Source: Trichobilharzia regenti
Taxonomy: Eukaryota; Platyhelminthes; Trematoda; Strigeidida; Schistosomatidae
DNA: 64,000 nucleotides
Direction of reading: 5' to 3'
NCBI GenBank assembly: GCA_944472135.2
Contig: OX235270.1
Location: forward strand, 138,647,632 to 138,711,631
In this document: piece by piece, positions 12,150 to 22,872 of the stretch
Layout: every line of letters begins with the position of its first letter
How positions within the stretch are numbered: position 1 is the first letter of the stretch
The notes under the pieces: model-generated
The model's database searches: none
The model's input: the letters and a program-made list of their open reading frames with translations, nothing else
Told to the model about the DNA's origin: nothing
Program-made: the position numbers and the translations under genes

Positions 12150-12835
12150 CGGCATTGTGTCACTATTAACATCATCAGAGTCAAGTATGACCTACTGTAT
12201 GAAAGGCATGTGGACAGTCATTGGTAACCCGTCCTCAGAGGTTGATCAACGTCTACCAATCAATGAGGACGTCAGAGTCAGCCATGATCGGATCAACCTG
12301 AAAATCTTCGTCACTCAACTCAGCATCAACAACAAAATTCGGTCGGATTTTCAATACAAACGTCGAGTTGGTTCTTCTATACGGATCAGAAACTTGGCGG
12401 GTGGGTCACAAAGAACATTTCCAACAGCCTGTTGCAGATCTTTATCAATAACTAACTGTCTTCGCTCTATACCGAAGATCAGATGGCTGGGCCGGAAAGA
12501 ATCACCAACAAGAAACTATGGGAAGAAACAAAACAATAACCAATCGCCAACCAACAAATATGCAGGAGAAAGTAGAAATGGATTGGACACTCGTGGCTGA
12601 GGAGGCCGCTGGGTGACATCGCGCGCGCCATTGCTCGAGTGGAAACCGAAAGGGAAGCGGCGAGTGGGGCGTCAGTGCAAGGGTGACATGGAGGAGATCA
12701 TGTGAAGAGGAGTTGAAACAGTATGGACTAACATGGATGCAGGTGAAGAGTACAGCAGAAAGAAGACAGAAGCAAGTGGAGACGTGCAGTTGAAGCCCTA
12801 TGTTCCACTAGGAGCCCAAGGGAACAATAATATTA
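12150..12835 (+). mobile_element. Decayed RTE-type LINE, group B, 3' part
   Basis: The 147-codon frame at 12157 is partly a readable remnant. Blocks corresponding to VLLYGSETW (seen here as VLLYTDQKLG in frame with shifts), LGRKESPTRN and a KWIGHSLRR-like segment lie in the order of RTE C-terminal regions. The end ttgaagccctatgttccact plus aataatattaataa matches the group B tail at 7.75 kb. It is not an intact gene. Confidence 0.7.
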
Positions 12836-12842
12836 ATAACAG

Positions 12843-12985
12843 GTAGTAAGCCCACTAAAGAAGGGCGGTTGGACATGAGGATAGCAAACTAACTCCGTAA
12901 AAAATGAACACCAGTGCTGCTAAAACTTCAAGGTTCAAGCTTGAAGCCTTATCTTCCATTCGGAATCCAACAGAATAAAAAAACA
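12843..12985 (+). repeat. SINE family Z, tail only
   Basis: Words gctgctaaaacttcaag, then gcttgaagccttatcttcca and ttcggaatccaaca match the tail half of the SINE at 14.6 kb (opposite strand) and 21.9 kb. The tRNA-like head is absent. Confidence 0.55.
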
Positions 12986-13329
12986 GTAGATAAGTATTCA
13001 AGCTGGGTTCACAGGTTAAGTTTAGTTAAAATTTCTTTTTTGTCCTTGTGATATTTGTATTCTGGTAAGTAAATCTAAGGTCATTTATTGACTCAATAAG
13101 AGGTAAATCACGTAAGTCTAAAAGAAACTTGTCTTCTTTTCGCAACTATGTTATATATCGAACTCTCACGGTTTTTCTGTCAATTTTCACGGTCAGTTAT
13201 TTCCATCTCTATAATTTCTCCTTCATACCTTTAGTAATCTAAACAAACATTAAAATATAACAAGCAAAACTTATCATTTACTTTTTCAAATCTCGTTTTG
13301 TTTCGAGTTTGACCATAGACTTATTATCA

Positions 13330-13660
13330 GTTAGAGAGAACCATTGGAAACCGCTAGGTAGTACTAGTGGATAGCTGTTTCGTCCTAGTTTAGGACTCAT
13401 CACCATTACGAAGCAAATACAGGGGGTTCAAACCCACTGCCTTCTGGTTACAAGTCAAGTTCATACATACAATCATCTAACTGGATCCCACTCAATGACC
13501 AGCCCATGAATTCTAACTTCCACTTTATAGTGATTTTAACACGACTGGAGTCAGCCAATCTCATCGATGGCGAATATTTGTCCTCATTCCCCTCTGGATG
13601 GACCCAATGGTCACGACTTCTCACTAAAACGTCATCTTGCAGACAATCACTAGCTAGCAT
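13330..13660 (-). mobile_element. Hammerhead-bearing retroposon (Smalpha-like)
   Basis: On the minus strand a B-box-like gtgggtttgaacccc (plus 13427-13441) is followed about 20 bp later by a hammerhead core (13365-13410). This order, a pol III promoter-like part followed by a ribozyme, is known for the S. mansoni Smalpha retroposons. I infer a relationship from layout, not from alignment. The body upstream (to about 13660) has an inverted partner at 13720-13850. Confidence 0.6.
13365..13410 (-). ncRNA. Hammerhead ribozyme core, slightly degenerate
   Basis: Minus strand: gTGATGA, stem II gtcct/aggac with loop aaact, then GAAACAGC. Core C3 is changed to G and the rest of CUGAUGA and GAAA is intact. 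Stem II is perfect. Stem III and the cleavage triplet (CAGCTATCC) look decayed from a CAGCTGTC-like form. Cleavage is unlikely with C3 lost, but this is clearly a ribozyme relic. Confidence 0.7.
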
Positions 13661-13719
13661 CAAATTAATTTTCTAGAATTAGTTTGTAGGGAATCGATTT
13701 GTTTAGAAGTTTGACCACG

Positions 13720-13850
13720 GACTGACATCAGTTGCCTGGAGCTCTAGTGAGAAGTCATGACCAGCAGGTTCCACCCCGTCCGGAGTAAGTGAGGACAAAT
13801 ACTCATCGATGAGGTTATCGCCGATTGTTTCGACAACACTATTCAGAGAT
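13720..13850 (+). repeat. Inverted partial copy of the 13.55 kb repeat body
   Basis: tagtgagaagtcatgacc and gaggacaaatactcatcgat on the plus strand match, in reverse orientation, the segment 13550-13645. The two copies form an imperfect inverted pair around a 70-bp centre. An (AT)n run follows at about 13877-13900. Confidence 0.6.
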
Positions 13851-14082
13851 GCTTCTTTGAAAGATACGGCCTGATATTATATATATATATATATATATAT
13901 GTTGTTACGCGCATTTTCAACAAATTCAAACACTAATGGTGCCTAGGATTATATCATATAAATTGTTTTAACCTATGCAAAATTGTGCTTACTGTCAATA
14001 TTCCATTGTCTTCCCTTGTATATATATCTTGTGTAAGTGAAAAATTTTAAACATGCTTACTCCATGTGTACATTATTATCAT

Positions 14083-14562
14083 ATTGATGATGCCTGTAAA
14101 CTGGAGTCCCTCATGTGCATAAAGTGAGAATATATTATTATAAGATGCATTTTATTGTAATATGAGGGAATCGACTTCAAGCTTTATTTATTTTCCCAAG
14201 CATCTGTAATCCATCCAACGAATACTTGGGTTTTTTTTGTTAATGTGAAGTCAATACCTCTTTATTTCTTGATGTGGTCCGCTGAATCACTAGTTATCAA
14301 ATTTTTCTCACAAACTGAAGATAAAATGACAGTAATCATGTAATTTACCTGTAACTCATGTAATTTAAATATGTAATTCAAATAATACTTATCCATGCCT
14401 ATACAGTTGGTGTGTCCTACATAGGTAGGAATAAATATGTACCTTATTATATAATCATTACTAACTATGCTTTCTAATCGTATGTGTAATTTATCGAATT
14501 GATGATGCCTGTAAACTGGTGTCCCTCATGTACAAAGTGAGAATATATTATTATTATTATTA
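14083..14562 (+). repeat. Two direct copies of a LINE-like 3' tail (repeat D)
   Basis: ttgatgatgcctgtaaactg is followed by gtccctcatgt, aaagtgagaatatattatta at 14083-14142 and again at 14499-14562, about 415 bp apart. Both end in ATT-type tails, as a target-primed retroelement would. A related, more diverged copy lies on the minus strand at 63720-63790. The parent element is not in the window. Confidence 0.65.
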
Positions 14563-14806
14563 TGTATAATTTATTTTATTTTATTCCTTCACGTTCCAAG
14601 CGGAACATGGAGCTTCAAGCCTTTGAAGTTTCGACAGCAGTGGTTTTATTTTTACGGGGTGGAGTTGCTAGCCTTACACCCAACCTTCCCTCTCTACCGG
14701 GCTTACAACCTCCTTAGCGAGGTTTAGCAACGCGTCGACAGGGGATCTAACCCCAGACCACATGAAACGCGGTTGGCAAGTGTTCGACCGCTGAGCCACA
14801 GACGCT
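14563..14806 (-). mobile_element. SINE family Z (tRNA-derived head, LINE-like tail)
   Basis: The minus strand begins gcgtctgtggctcagcggtc, a tRNA-like 5' arm with an A-box (TGGCTCAGCGG). It continues to ggggttagatcccc (B-box) and then gtcgacgc, so GCGTC/GACGC can close an acceptor-like stem. The body runs through a gctagcaactccacccc word to a tail gcttgaagctccatgttccg with a(t)aa repeats. The tail resembles the 3' end of the group B RTE. It is a tRNA-like SINE, not a functional tRNA gene. Confidence 0.75.
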
Positions 14807-14886
14807 TTATATATATATATTACTCATACTATTGTGAGTTATATATGTAATTCTTGTTTACTTTTGTTCTTTTCTCCTGTTCTTAG

Positions 14887-15210
14887 GAATCTGAACTAAA
14901 CACTATCAATAAAACAGATAACAACACATTGAGTGTACCAGGTGAACCGCCGAATCAAAACTTGCTCAGCACCACTTCAAATGAAGACGCTAATGTCAAA
15001 AATGACAACAATAATAATAGTAATAATAATAATAACAATAATAAAGATAAGTACTATGATGATGACGAGGAGGACGAAGATAGTGATGAGTGTGACGACT
15101 TCGATGAAAATATTGCACATGAAAAAGTAACTCAACAATGGATCAATTTATTATCAGTTGACCGCAATCCTATAAAACGAATCACAAGTTATTTTCCGCA
15201 TATATGTTAA
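14887..15210 (+). CDS. Probable 3'-terminal coding exon of an unidentified gene
   Basis: A strong acceptor (a 30-base pyrimidine-rich tract ending gttcttag) precedes a frame open from the first base (GAA TCT GAA CTA) to a TAA at 15208-15210, 107 codons. The product fragment has an Asn-rich run encoded by AAT/AAC repeats, then an acidic YYDDDEEDEDSDECDDFDEN stretch, then a non-repetitive end VTQQWINLLSVDRNPIKRIT with SYFPHIC. AATAAA lies at 15701-15706. I do not recognise the family, and no upstream exon could be identified. The TTG at 14929 is not needed as a start because the frame runs back to the splice site. The low-complexity run makes chance coding possible, but the conserved-looking tail argues for a real exon. 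Confidence 0.55.
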   Translation, partial: ESELNTINKTDNNTLSVPGEPPNQNLLSTTSNEDANVKNDNNNNSNNNNNNNKDKYYDDDEEDEDSDECDDFDENIAHEKVTQQWINLLSVDRNPIKRITSYFPHIC

Positions 15211-15654
15211 CAAATCAAATTAACACTAGTGTATTGAACAGACCAAATACCGGCATTCAAGATGTTGAGTCGAATTGAAGAAAATGAGTACAGAACATGC
15301 ATTAGTTGCGAATTTGTTTTACAAACAACAAAAAATGCACATACATATATATACACAGACAGTAGTGTATAATTACCAGGGCTATTGTTTACTCATTAGA
15401 CGTATTAATCACGAGATGTTGTTGTTGATGATGATGATAATGGTCATGATCTTGTTGTTTACCTTGGTTCTGTCTTAAATCCACATATTTCAAAAGTGTT
15501 TCACGTACAGATAGGTGCAATTTTCGTCATAATGAAAAATAATACTAGAAAAATTATTGTAAATTCGTCAGATTAGAATTAATTAGTTACCAATCATTGC
15601 TGTTATTATTTGTGTGCAGAACAATGATAGTTAAAATCGATTTTCAGCTGAAGG

Positions 15655-15656
<2 letters not shown>

Positions 15657-15693
<37 letters not shown>
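15657..15693. repeat. (AT)n microsatellite
   Basis: About 37 bp of AT dinucleotide, just upstream of the AATAAA hexamer that may end the preceding gene. Confidence 0.95.
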
Positions 15694-15694
<1 letters not shown>

Positions 15695-15844
15695 CTTTAA
15701 AATAAAATTAGTGCAAAATTTAAAGTAGACTGCTTCTTCTTCTTCATTTTTGAGAGGACAGTTTAAACTCTGAGTTTTGCACTTATCGGCACTCATAATC
15801 TGTGTATCTGTTTTACAAAGTTTTAGTATTGTTGTTAAACGGTT

Positions 15845-16012
15845 CAAGGCAGTCGGCAGTAAGCGTTAGACCTAGGTTTCAGGGTCATTGGCACTCACCA
15901 TTGAGCAAGGCGTATCTGCAATCATGAAGGAAGTCATGTGTCTCTTGTGACATTCAAGCGCGGATCACTCTGTGAGCGATGCAGTCAGAGACGTTACCAC
16001 TGAGCTATTTGG
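15845..16012 (-). repeat. SINE-like repeat, family X
   Basis: On the minus strand: an A-box-like aatagctcagtggtaacg, B-box-like gcttgaatgtcac, then gcagatacgccttgctca and gtgagtgccaa. The last two words also occur at 40.78-40.83 kb (plus). It is a tRNA-derived dispersed repeat. Confidence 0.65.
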
Positions 16013-16194
16013 ACTTGCAAGTGACCTATTGTAGGACTGACTGTATTCGATACTTTGGTTGTTATGCGTGTCGTCCTTTTTCTTGGTGCAGACGGAATTC
16101 TACCAGTTACTATTAGTATAACACGAATGATAAATGGGCCGTAACATACCAACCATTCACATGAAACCCGTAGTAAGTGGAGTCAAATGGTAAC

Positions 16195-16290
16195 CTGGTT
16201 AACAGTTGGCTCAGTCGTTGGGGCATCTGGCTAGAGTAATTCGTATTCTTCTGGTTTGATGCCTGCTGCCACGGATATCTATATTTTATC
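16195..16290 (+). repeat. tRNA-like repeat head
   Basis: gttggctcagtcgttggggc (A-box-like) and tctggtttgatgcctgc (B-box-like) are spaced as in a tRNA or SINE head. No acceptor-stem complement was found, so it is not annotated as a tRNA gene. Confidence 0.45.
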
Positions 16291-16378
16291 CTGAGGTAAC
16301 ACGCCTGCTGCTGTCAGAATCAGTCTACTAATCTAAAACTATCTCAGATTGTCTCACCGTCAAATAATATGTATATAT

Positions 16379-18640
16379 TTTGATGTGGTTTTGTTCTCTG
16401 AGCTGGATGGTTAGTTTGCGAAGCTTTCATCACCTTACTGGGTGACATCTTCAGCGCATACTTCAATTTGAAGTGAGCTTTTAGATTTCTCCACGAGTTT
16501 ATTAATCATCTCTCCTGGTGACCTTGGACGTGATTGGTTGTTTATGTGTGTTTTCACACCTTCTAGGTTACTTGTATTGGAATCATTGTTTCTCTGACTT
16601 GAACTTTGACCCTTTGTGTGTGAAGTTTCTTTCTTATTGGTTGATAAATTTTGTCTATCTCGATGTGTCTATTGATTGATGATTCACTGGAATGCCAAGC
16701 TTCTAAAAATTCTCTAGCATTCTTGTTATTTCCTTTGTCTAATATTTGAACGTTGTCCCAGTCGAATTGATGTCCGTGGTTGTCTGTGTGTAGTGATATG
16801 AGCTTATGATCGTGGATACGAAGACGAAGGGGACGTCCACTTTGGCCAATGTAGTGTTTTTCACAGTTGTTACAGTTTATTTTGTAGATGATGTTGGTTT
16901 TGTCTTCTTTCGCTGTTGAGTCTTTTGGTTGACATAGAATTGAGTGCAGCGACTTTGTTGGTTTGTGTACGACGTCAATTCCTAAAGGTTTGAAGAGTCT
17001 TGTAGTGATTTCTGAGATATCCTTTATATATGGTAAGGCGATTTTCTTTGTGTTTTCCTTGGTGGCTTTTGTTTTGGTAGGTTGGCTTGGGGGTATATGT
17101 CTCTTGATGAAATTCCGTGGATATCCATTCTTTTGGAAGACGTCCATGAGATACTTTTCTTCAATTTTTTTAAGGTGGGAGTGCTGCAGTGAGTCCTTGC
17201 TCTCTTGAATAGTGTTTGTATGCAATTCCTTTTGTGTGTTATTGGGTTGTTGCTGTTGTAATTCAGTATTTGGTCTGTGTGAGTTGATTTCCTATAAACT
17301 TGAGTTTCTAATTCTCCTGTAGTTGTTCGCCTGACTAAGACGTCCAAAAATGGTATTTTGTTCTCGGATTCCTCTTCTCTTGTGAATTTGATGTCGTTGA
17401 AGACGTTGTTTATTAAGTTGTGAGTTTTATCTAATTCGTTTCTTTTGATTATTACAAATGTGTCGTCGACGTAGCGTATCCAAATCTTGGGTTTGATCTT
17501 TGGTAGAATTATGTTTTCGAGTCTTTGCATCACTGCTTCTGCAATCAAACCTGATATTGGCGATCCCATGGGTGTTCCTTTGACTTGTTCATATATTTGG
17601 CCGTTGAATTGGAAGTATGTTGTTAGGCATAGATTTATGCATTCCATCCAGCTTGTGTGTTGCATTTTTGATTGTTGTGGAAGTTGTTCGTCGTTGCTAA
17701 GTAATTGCTCCATGGTTTCTTTTGCTAGTTTTGTCCGATGAGGTATATAATGCTGTCACGTCGAAGGATACCATTATTTCTTGTTCATCTATTTGGATGT
17801 CTCTGATTTTCTCTAGGAATTGGATAGCAGAGTTGATGGAGTGATCGCAAGATTCCGTTAGGTGTTTTAGTTTTCTGTATAATTCTTTGGATAAATTATA
17901 TGTTGGAGTTCCTGGGAGTGATACAATTGGTCGTAATGGGATATTTGCCTTGTGTATTTTGGGTCTGCCGTAGAATCGGGTAGGACTGGTCCATTGGATT
18001 TCATTCGCCATTGGTCTTGTTTTGTGATCTGTCCAGTTTTGGTGAGCTTGTTTAAGGTCCTTTGGATGCGGTTATCCAATGTTTGTATGGGATTTGTTGG
18101 GAGTTGTTGATATACATCTTCATCTTTGAGTAGTTCTTCAGCTTTCTTGGTATATTCTTCTCTGTCCATGACTACTGTTGTTCTTCCTTTGTCGGCTGGT
18201 AAAATGACGATGTCCTTCCTATTTTTCAGCTTTTTGAGGGCCTTTAGTTCTTGAGCGTTGAGTTGTGTGTGTTGTCTTTTCTGTTTGACCATTGGTACAA
18301 TTGTTTGGCGTATCTCTTCCTGTGTTTCCTCGTTCAAGTTTGATGATTTGAGTAATGATTCAAGGCAGCGAAGAAATCAGTTTTTGAAGCATCTCCGGTG
18401 TTGTAGTTTAATCCTTTTTGTAGTAGTTGTTGTTCCATTTTTGATAGTGGTTGTTTTGATAGGTTGACTACGCAGTCTATGGGCGTATTGTCTGGTTGTT
18501 GTTTTCTAATCTTGGCTAGCTTGGTTTTGAGGACTCTTCGTCTTTGTTCTCTGTGTTTTTCACTTGACAGTGTAATTGCGGTGATCAGCGTTGACAGGTG
18601 TTCCTGGTTGAGGGTTTTCTCTAATTAGAGCTACAAATCT
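16379..18640 (-). mobile_element. Penelope-like element, family 1, nearly full length
   Basis: This is the longest PLE copy here. On the minus strand, the N-terminal region (from about 18630) leads to NRKDIVILPADKGRTTVVMD, typical of the PLE RT N-terminus, then FYGRPKIHKANIPLRPIVS, MVSFDVTALYT, QVKGTPMGSPISGLIAEAV, RYVDDTFVIIKR (catalytic YVDD) and IPFLDVLVRR. A GIY-YIG-like endonuclease follows (IIYKINCNNCEKHYIGQSGR). The reading frame is split over at least four segments (18337-17867, 18011-17697, 17713-17024, 17225-16563), so at least three frameshifts separate it from function. The 5' end near 18640 is the inverse of the family's 3' end (ggtagagaagatttgtagct). The 3' end lacks the last 40 bp seen in the other copies. 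Confidence 0.9.
16418..16460 (-). ncRNA. PLE 3'-terminal hairpin with hammerhead-like core
   Basis: Same hairpin as at 3651-3694: minus-strand CTGAAGA, t, gtcaccc/ggtgat stem, GAAAGC. Here one stem base differs (cacctta instead of caccctA in the plus reading), weakening the stem slightly. Confidence 0.4.
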
Positions 18641-19923
18641 TCTCTACCATATCTAGTACGTATATAATTTGAAGATATACTATAAGTTAATATCTATGTG
18701 TAAAACGTTTTCCCTGAGGAATTAAATAATATTAGTAAATAAAAAAAGTCAGTCGACTTCACAAATAAGTTTATTGCCAGGAAAATGTATTATTCGATAT
18801 TGAATCTTTTTTCAGTGGAAAATTTAATTCAGAGCCATTTTTAAACAATCTATTCGAAATAATGTCCACTGTCTACAGTAGTAGAATATCAGGCCGTAGG
18901 AAAAATGAAATAAAAATGATTTTTTTCGGATTAAAAATAACATAAAAGCAAATACTTTGGAGATCATCAACTGATATCTTCATTGTGCTATTCCCAGTGG
19001 AGGCACTAATGTCCATTCACCAATTAACTCACATTTGCATTGAGTAGTTTTTGGGGAATAGTCACTTTCATATGTCTGCTCCTAAAAGGTGGCCAACTGG
19101 ATCTGTCAATCAGGTTTGTGTTGCATGCAACCAGCTATAAGATTCATCATTATCGGTGTACTTTGAAATGATGTTAATAGGTTGAAGTCTTATACCTAAA
19201 TTTTGTGCCAGTTGGTACTTGTCAGAAAAAAGATCAATATTAAGCCCAAAATATTTCATTGGTACAGTATCTGATGGAAAACACTGGGAACATCAGTTCT
19301 TCCGAGGTGACAGATATGCCTTGCTGACCAGTGTCAGTGAGAAAGCAGCCTAGTTACCAGGCATCCTACCGATTACCTCCAGACTTCATTTTAATTTAGA
19401 TGACTGGTTGTTATTGAACAAAACTAGTTTGATGCAGTAAACAGAGATTAGTATCTCCAAAGCTGTAGTTCAACTCTAGTAATAATGTATAACGACAATA
19501 TAAAACACAGATGAATGGCTTACTGCAGACTAATAACAAGCATTTATCACCACAGAGAGAGTAGGTCACGTAAAGAAACTGTCTGAATCCTCAAAGACAT
19601 ATTGTTAGGCAGTCCCGGGAACAATTTTCACCAAAATACCACTTAAATTTATTAAAAAATATTTTAAAACACAGTTACTGAAGATAAACCCATAAGGCAT
19701 AAGGCCACATGATATCCAACATTAAATTATGCCATTCACAACTACTTCGCTCGAGGTGTTCATTCAAACATCCTGGTTGCATTCGACAGTATTCACATTA
19801 TTTGATAACTAGTAAGAATTGGAACTTGTTTTTCCCTTCACATTATTAGTGATGCTTCTTTTTCGGATGAGTACGATTCTGTGTTAGTGTTAAACGCAAG
19901 TGGTTCTGAACAAATGAAACAAG
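18641..19923. other. Mostly unassigned; partial family X repeat near 19290-19380
   Basis: AT-rich. Around 19300 the words gaggtgacagatatgccttg and ctgaccagtgtcagtgag resemble the middle of repeat X. Otherwise no supported exon or element. Confidence 0.4.
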
Positions 19924-20850
19924 CCTTTATTATTATTATTATTTATACGTAAACCAGGTACAATACGGGCACTACATAAAAACATTAAAACAGTATAAGA
20001 GTAAAAAGAAACAGAATAGATGACGGATAGCATCAATAAGACAAGTAAGCACACTTCGCATTAATTTTATAGAGCGAAGAAAGGAGGAAGCCACAGCATA
20101 TTCGCCACTGATTACTACTGTCGGCCATTTCTGATAAAGTCTCTAGCTACTAATTTGAATTACCTCTCTGAGCCCACGCAGGTAGTCATGATACGCCAAC
20201 AGATGATAAGGTAACAGAGATATACTAAATCCCATGGCGCCAGGTCATTGCCTGACCATCACTCAGCTTTCTGTACCCTCGTCCATAGCTGAATAACTGT
20301 GAATGATATGGGAGCCACTGGAGTGACGTCCTGAGTAAGTGTCTAGTCAACCAAAGGCGGCGTCCCAAGATGACAACACTTATTGAAAAACTGCCTTTAC
20401 CGTGTCTAAATACACCTCGCCAAACCTCAGAAATGCTAACATAACGATATCACGGGATGCAAGTAACTCTGCAGACAGCGATGGTCAAACATGTAGATTC
20501 GTCGCAAATCATAGCTCGAAGAGGCCGGATTTTACAGGAGTAGAACAAAACTCTGCTCACTGATGCACTGTAAAGTCGGCCTTTGGAGGTCAGGTTAACG
20601 TCGCGACAGCGCCACACGGCAACCTAGACACACAAATTCGTCGACCACTTCTAACGGTTTCCCATGCAAGGATGACTGTAAGTACAGTGTGAGACTTTCA
20701 GGATATCAGAGAACTTCTCAGGAAAGCCTCACTCGAATGCACAATTTCAGAGGACAGTTCTGTCCAACGAAATGAAAGAAAATCTAATATCAAGAAATAC
20801 AATGATTGTTGGCCTACTTTGTGTATGATGATGTTCTAGCAATAGGTGAA
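19924..20850 (-). mobile_element. Decayed RTE-type LINE, group C, 3' part
   Basis: Minus-strand remnants read EVVDEFVCLGCRVALS, then a damaged SVLLYSCE-like region, FDHRCLQSYLHP and a SYGRGYRKLSDGQAMTW block. These correspond to the [23 protein letters not shown] and GW+RASGGQ-TTW blocks of RTE C-termini (compare 57.7-58.1 kb). The sequence is distinct from groups A and B. The 3' end is an ATT repeat at about 19930. Confidence 0.65.
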
Positions 20851-21845
20851 CGGTAAACCTGTGATAAATACATCCAAGACATGAATGTAGAGATTTAGGT
20901 TTGATCTCACCTTCAAGAATCGGTCATAACATCAATATCATTCTACTCAGCCAAAGGTCCTCTCTGGTTTACCCACCTCCTTTCTCAGGGCTAATCCAAC
21001 GTTCGTTACCAACCTTTTAAATCAATAATTGATGTAATTATTGCACAAGCCCTTCCAACGACCCATTATCTACTCCTAGTTTCTCGTCTTCTGAGGTTAT
21101 TTTTCTGGCTAGATAATTAGACATCAATGAATAAAGTTGTGAGGTATAAATGTGTACTCTGGTTACAGTCCACCAGATGCCTGGAGGGTATATGTGACAT
21201 GACTCAGATACCACATTTCAGGTTCTGTAAGTGTCCATCAGTCTTTGCTCAATTATTCTCCTTCCCTCTCCCTCTGCCTATTGAAATCAGTGACAATCAT
21301 GCTGAAGTTTCTTCCTTTCCTAAAGTAGTATGAAGCAATGAACACTCCTCATAATGATGGTCTCCTGTGTTTTTTTTTGTTGCGGTTCCGCGATTATTCT
21401 CTTTATATTTGTGGGGATGGAGGAATCTCTTGTTACCTACATTTTACCGAATTTGTGTTTAAATGAATAAATATGTCTACTGAATTTCGCCTTTAATTTT
21501 AAGCGTGATTATCCGAAGTTTGACTACATATCTCACTGATGGATTTTGGTGCAGAACTCTACATCATTAAGTCGACATCACTAAGCTCCAACGAAATCAC
21601 TGATAGTTCCTAAATCACACCTAAATTGTATCACCATAAGCGAATAGTTGTGAAAAATTTGAAAAATGACTAGGTGGCTTTAGACATCCGGTGTATTTTT
21701 ACTTGTAAGGGTAGTCACTTGTAAATCTTAAGGAAACAGAAAGTATGAATATTTTAATGTTTCCTAGGCATAACTACATTTTCTATTTTAAAAAAGGCTA
21801 AACTGAGCAATTTTAGTAAGTCTTTATCAAGGTAGACTTCGAACA
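20851..21845. other. No recognisable gene
   Basis: AT-rich with a T8 run near 21371. The small frame at 21127-21333 has no recognisable motif. Confidence 0.45.
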
Positions 21846-22070
21846 GGGTTAAACGATAGATTACTTGCTAACTATGGACGTCGTCTTGAGTTTGATTCCT
21901 GGCCGGCGCCCACCTTCACCCCTCCCCCAGCTTCACAGTAGCCTTATGTAAAGTCAACAAAGACGGGAGGTTTGGCAAGAGGCTAGCATCCCCACCCCGT
22001 AAAAGGACGCCACTACTACTGAAACTTCAAAGCTGAACCTTGAAGCTTTCACTGAAACTTATTAAAGATA
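21846..22070 (+). mobile_element. SINE family Z copy
   Basis: B-box-like ttgagtttgattcctgg, then ggctagcatccccacccc, gtaaaa and a tail gaaacttcaaagctgaac with cttgaagctttcac. The order matches the SINE at 14.6 kb. The head is more decayed than there. Confidence 0.6.
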
Positions 22071-22669
22071 TATTAGTTATCATTTAAGTGAATTGAATTT
22101 GTTTACAACAGCATATTTTCTTAACCATATTACATTATATATTAGTACTTATAAGACAAATTTGGAAATTATCAAAATGTACAATTATTACAAAACAAAA
22201 GTCTGTAGGAGGGAACCGCGGTCAGCTCCTTTTGACATATAGATACTTTGGCAATTGTAACAAATGAGACTGCCTTCCATTCACAATAATAACACTGTGA
22301 TAGTTTTTTTAAAAAAGGTACGGGTACATTTACGTAACGAATTTTAAGTAGGACGGAACCCACGTCTAACTCCCGTCAAATCAATAACATCAAAGACAAA
22401 TACGGCAAGACATAGTGACCTGAAATACTTTTCACAAATTTTTGATCATCTGACTTGAAAATTGAAGCTGAATCCATTGAAACGTTAAGCTTCCCACATG
22501 TTCCAACAGCTTTAATCAAGACAAATGAACGGATCCCCGCAAAGATCAATTTACCAAAGCTAAAAGTAGCATGGATAGCTGACAAACTTTTGTTGTTTTT
22601 TTTCCCTAATAAGTAGAAAAATAACTCTCACCATCACTACAGAGACCAGAATCTGTCGTTTTGGCACCA

Positions 22670-22872
22670 GACATAATATATTGGTTCCCTTTCTGAATTT
22701 CACACAGAAGGGTCATAAGGTTGATTACAATAATGTCTTCAAACCCATATATAAAACAAGGTTAGGTCACACATTTAAATTTGTTGAAGCTTTGGCCATA
22801 AAAAGGCTTAAACCTGCCTTATGTGTCCGGAAATTATTTGTTATTACTTTGAACCTACCCTGGTAATCCAAT
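22670..22872 (+). mobile_element. Penelope-like element remnant, extreme C-terminus
   Basis: The frame at 22681-22866 ends KFVEALAIKRLKPALCVRKL and then TLNLPW-stop. The remnant at 37.4 kb (minus) ends [20 protein letters not shown] and SLSLPW-stop. The shared form (h-x-EA-x-x-I-x-x-x-x-P-x-L) is usual at the end of PLE GIY-YIG domains. Nothing upstream of 22670 continues the frame. Confidence 0.7.

Noticed and set aside
14740..14806. A tRNA gene on the minus strand
   Set aside because: GCGTC/GACGC pairing and boxes are present, but the unit continues into a repeated body and LINE-like tail shared with 12.9 and 21.9 kb.
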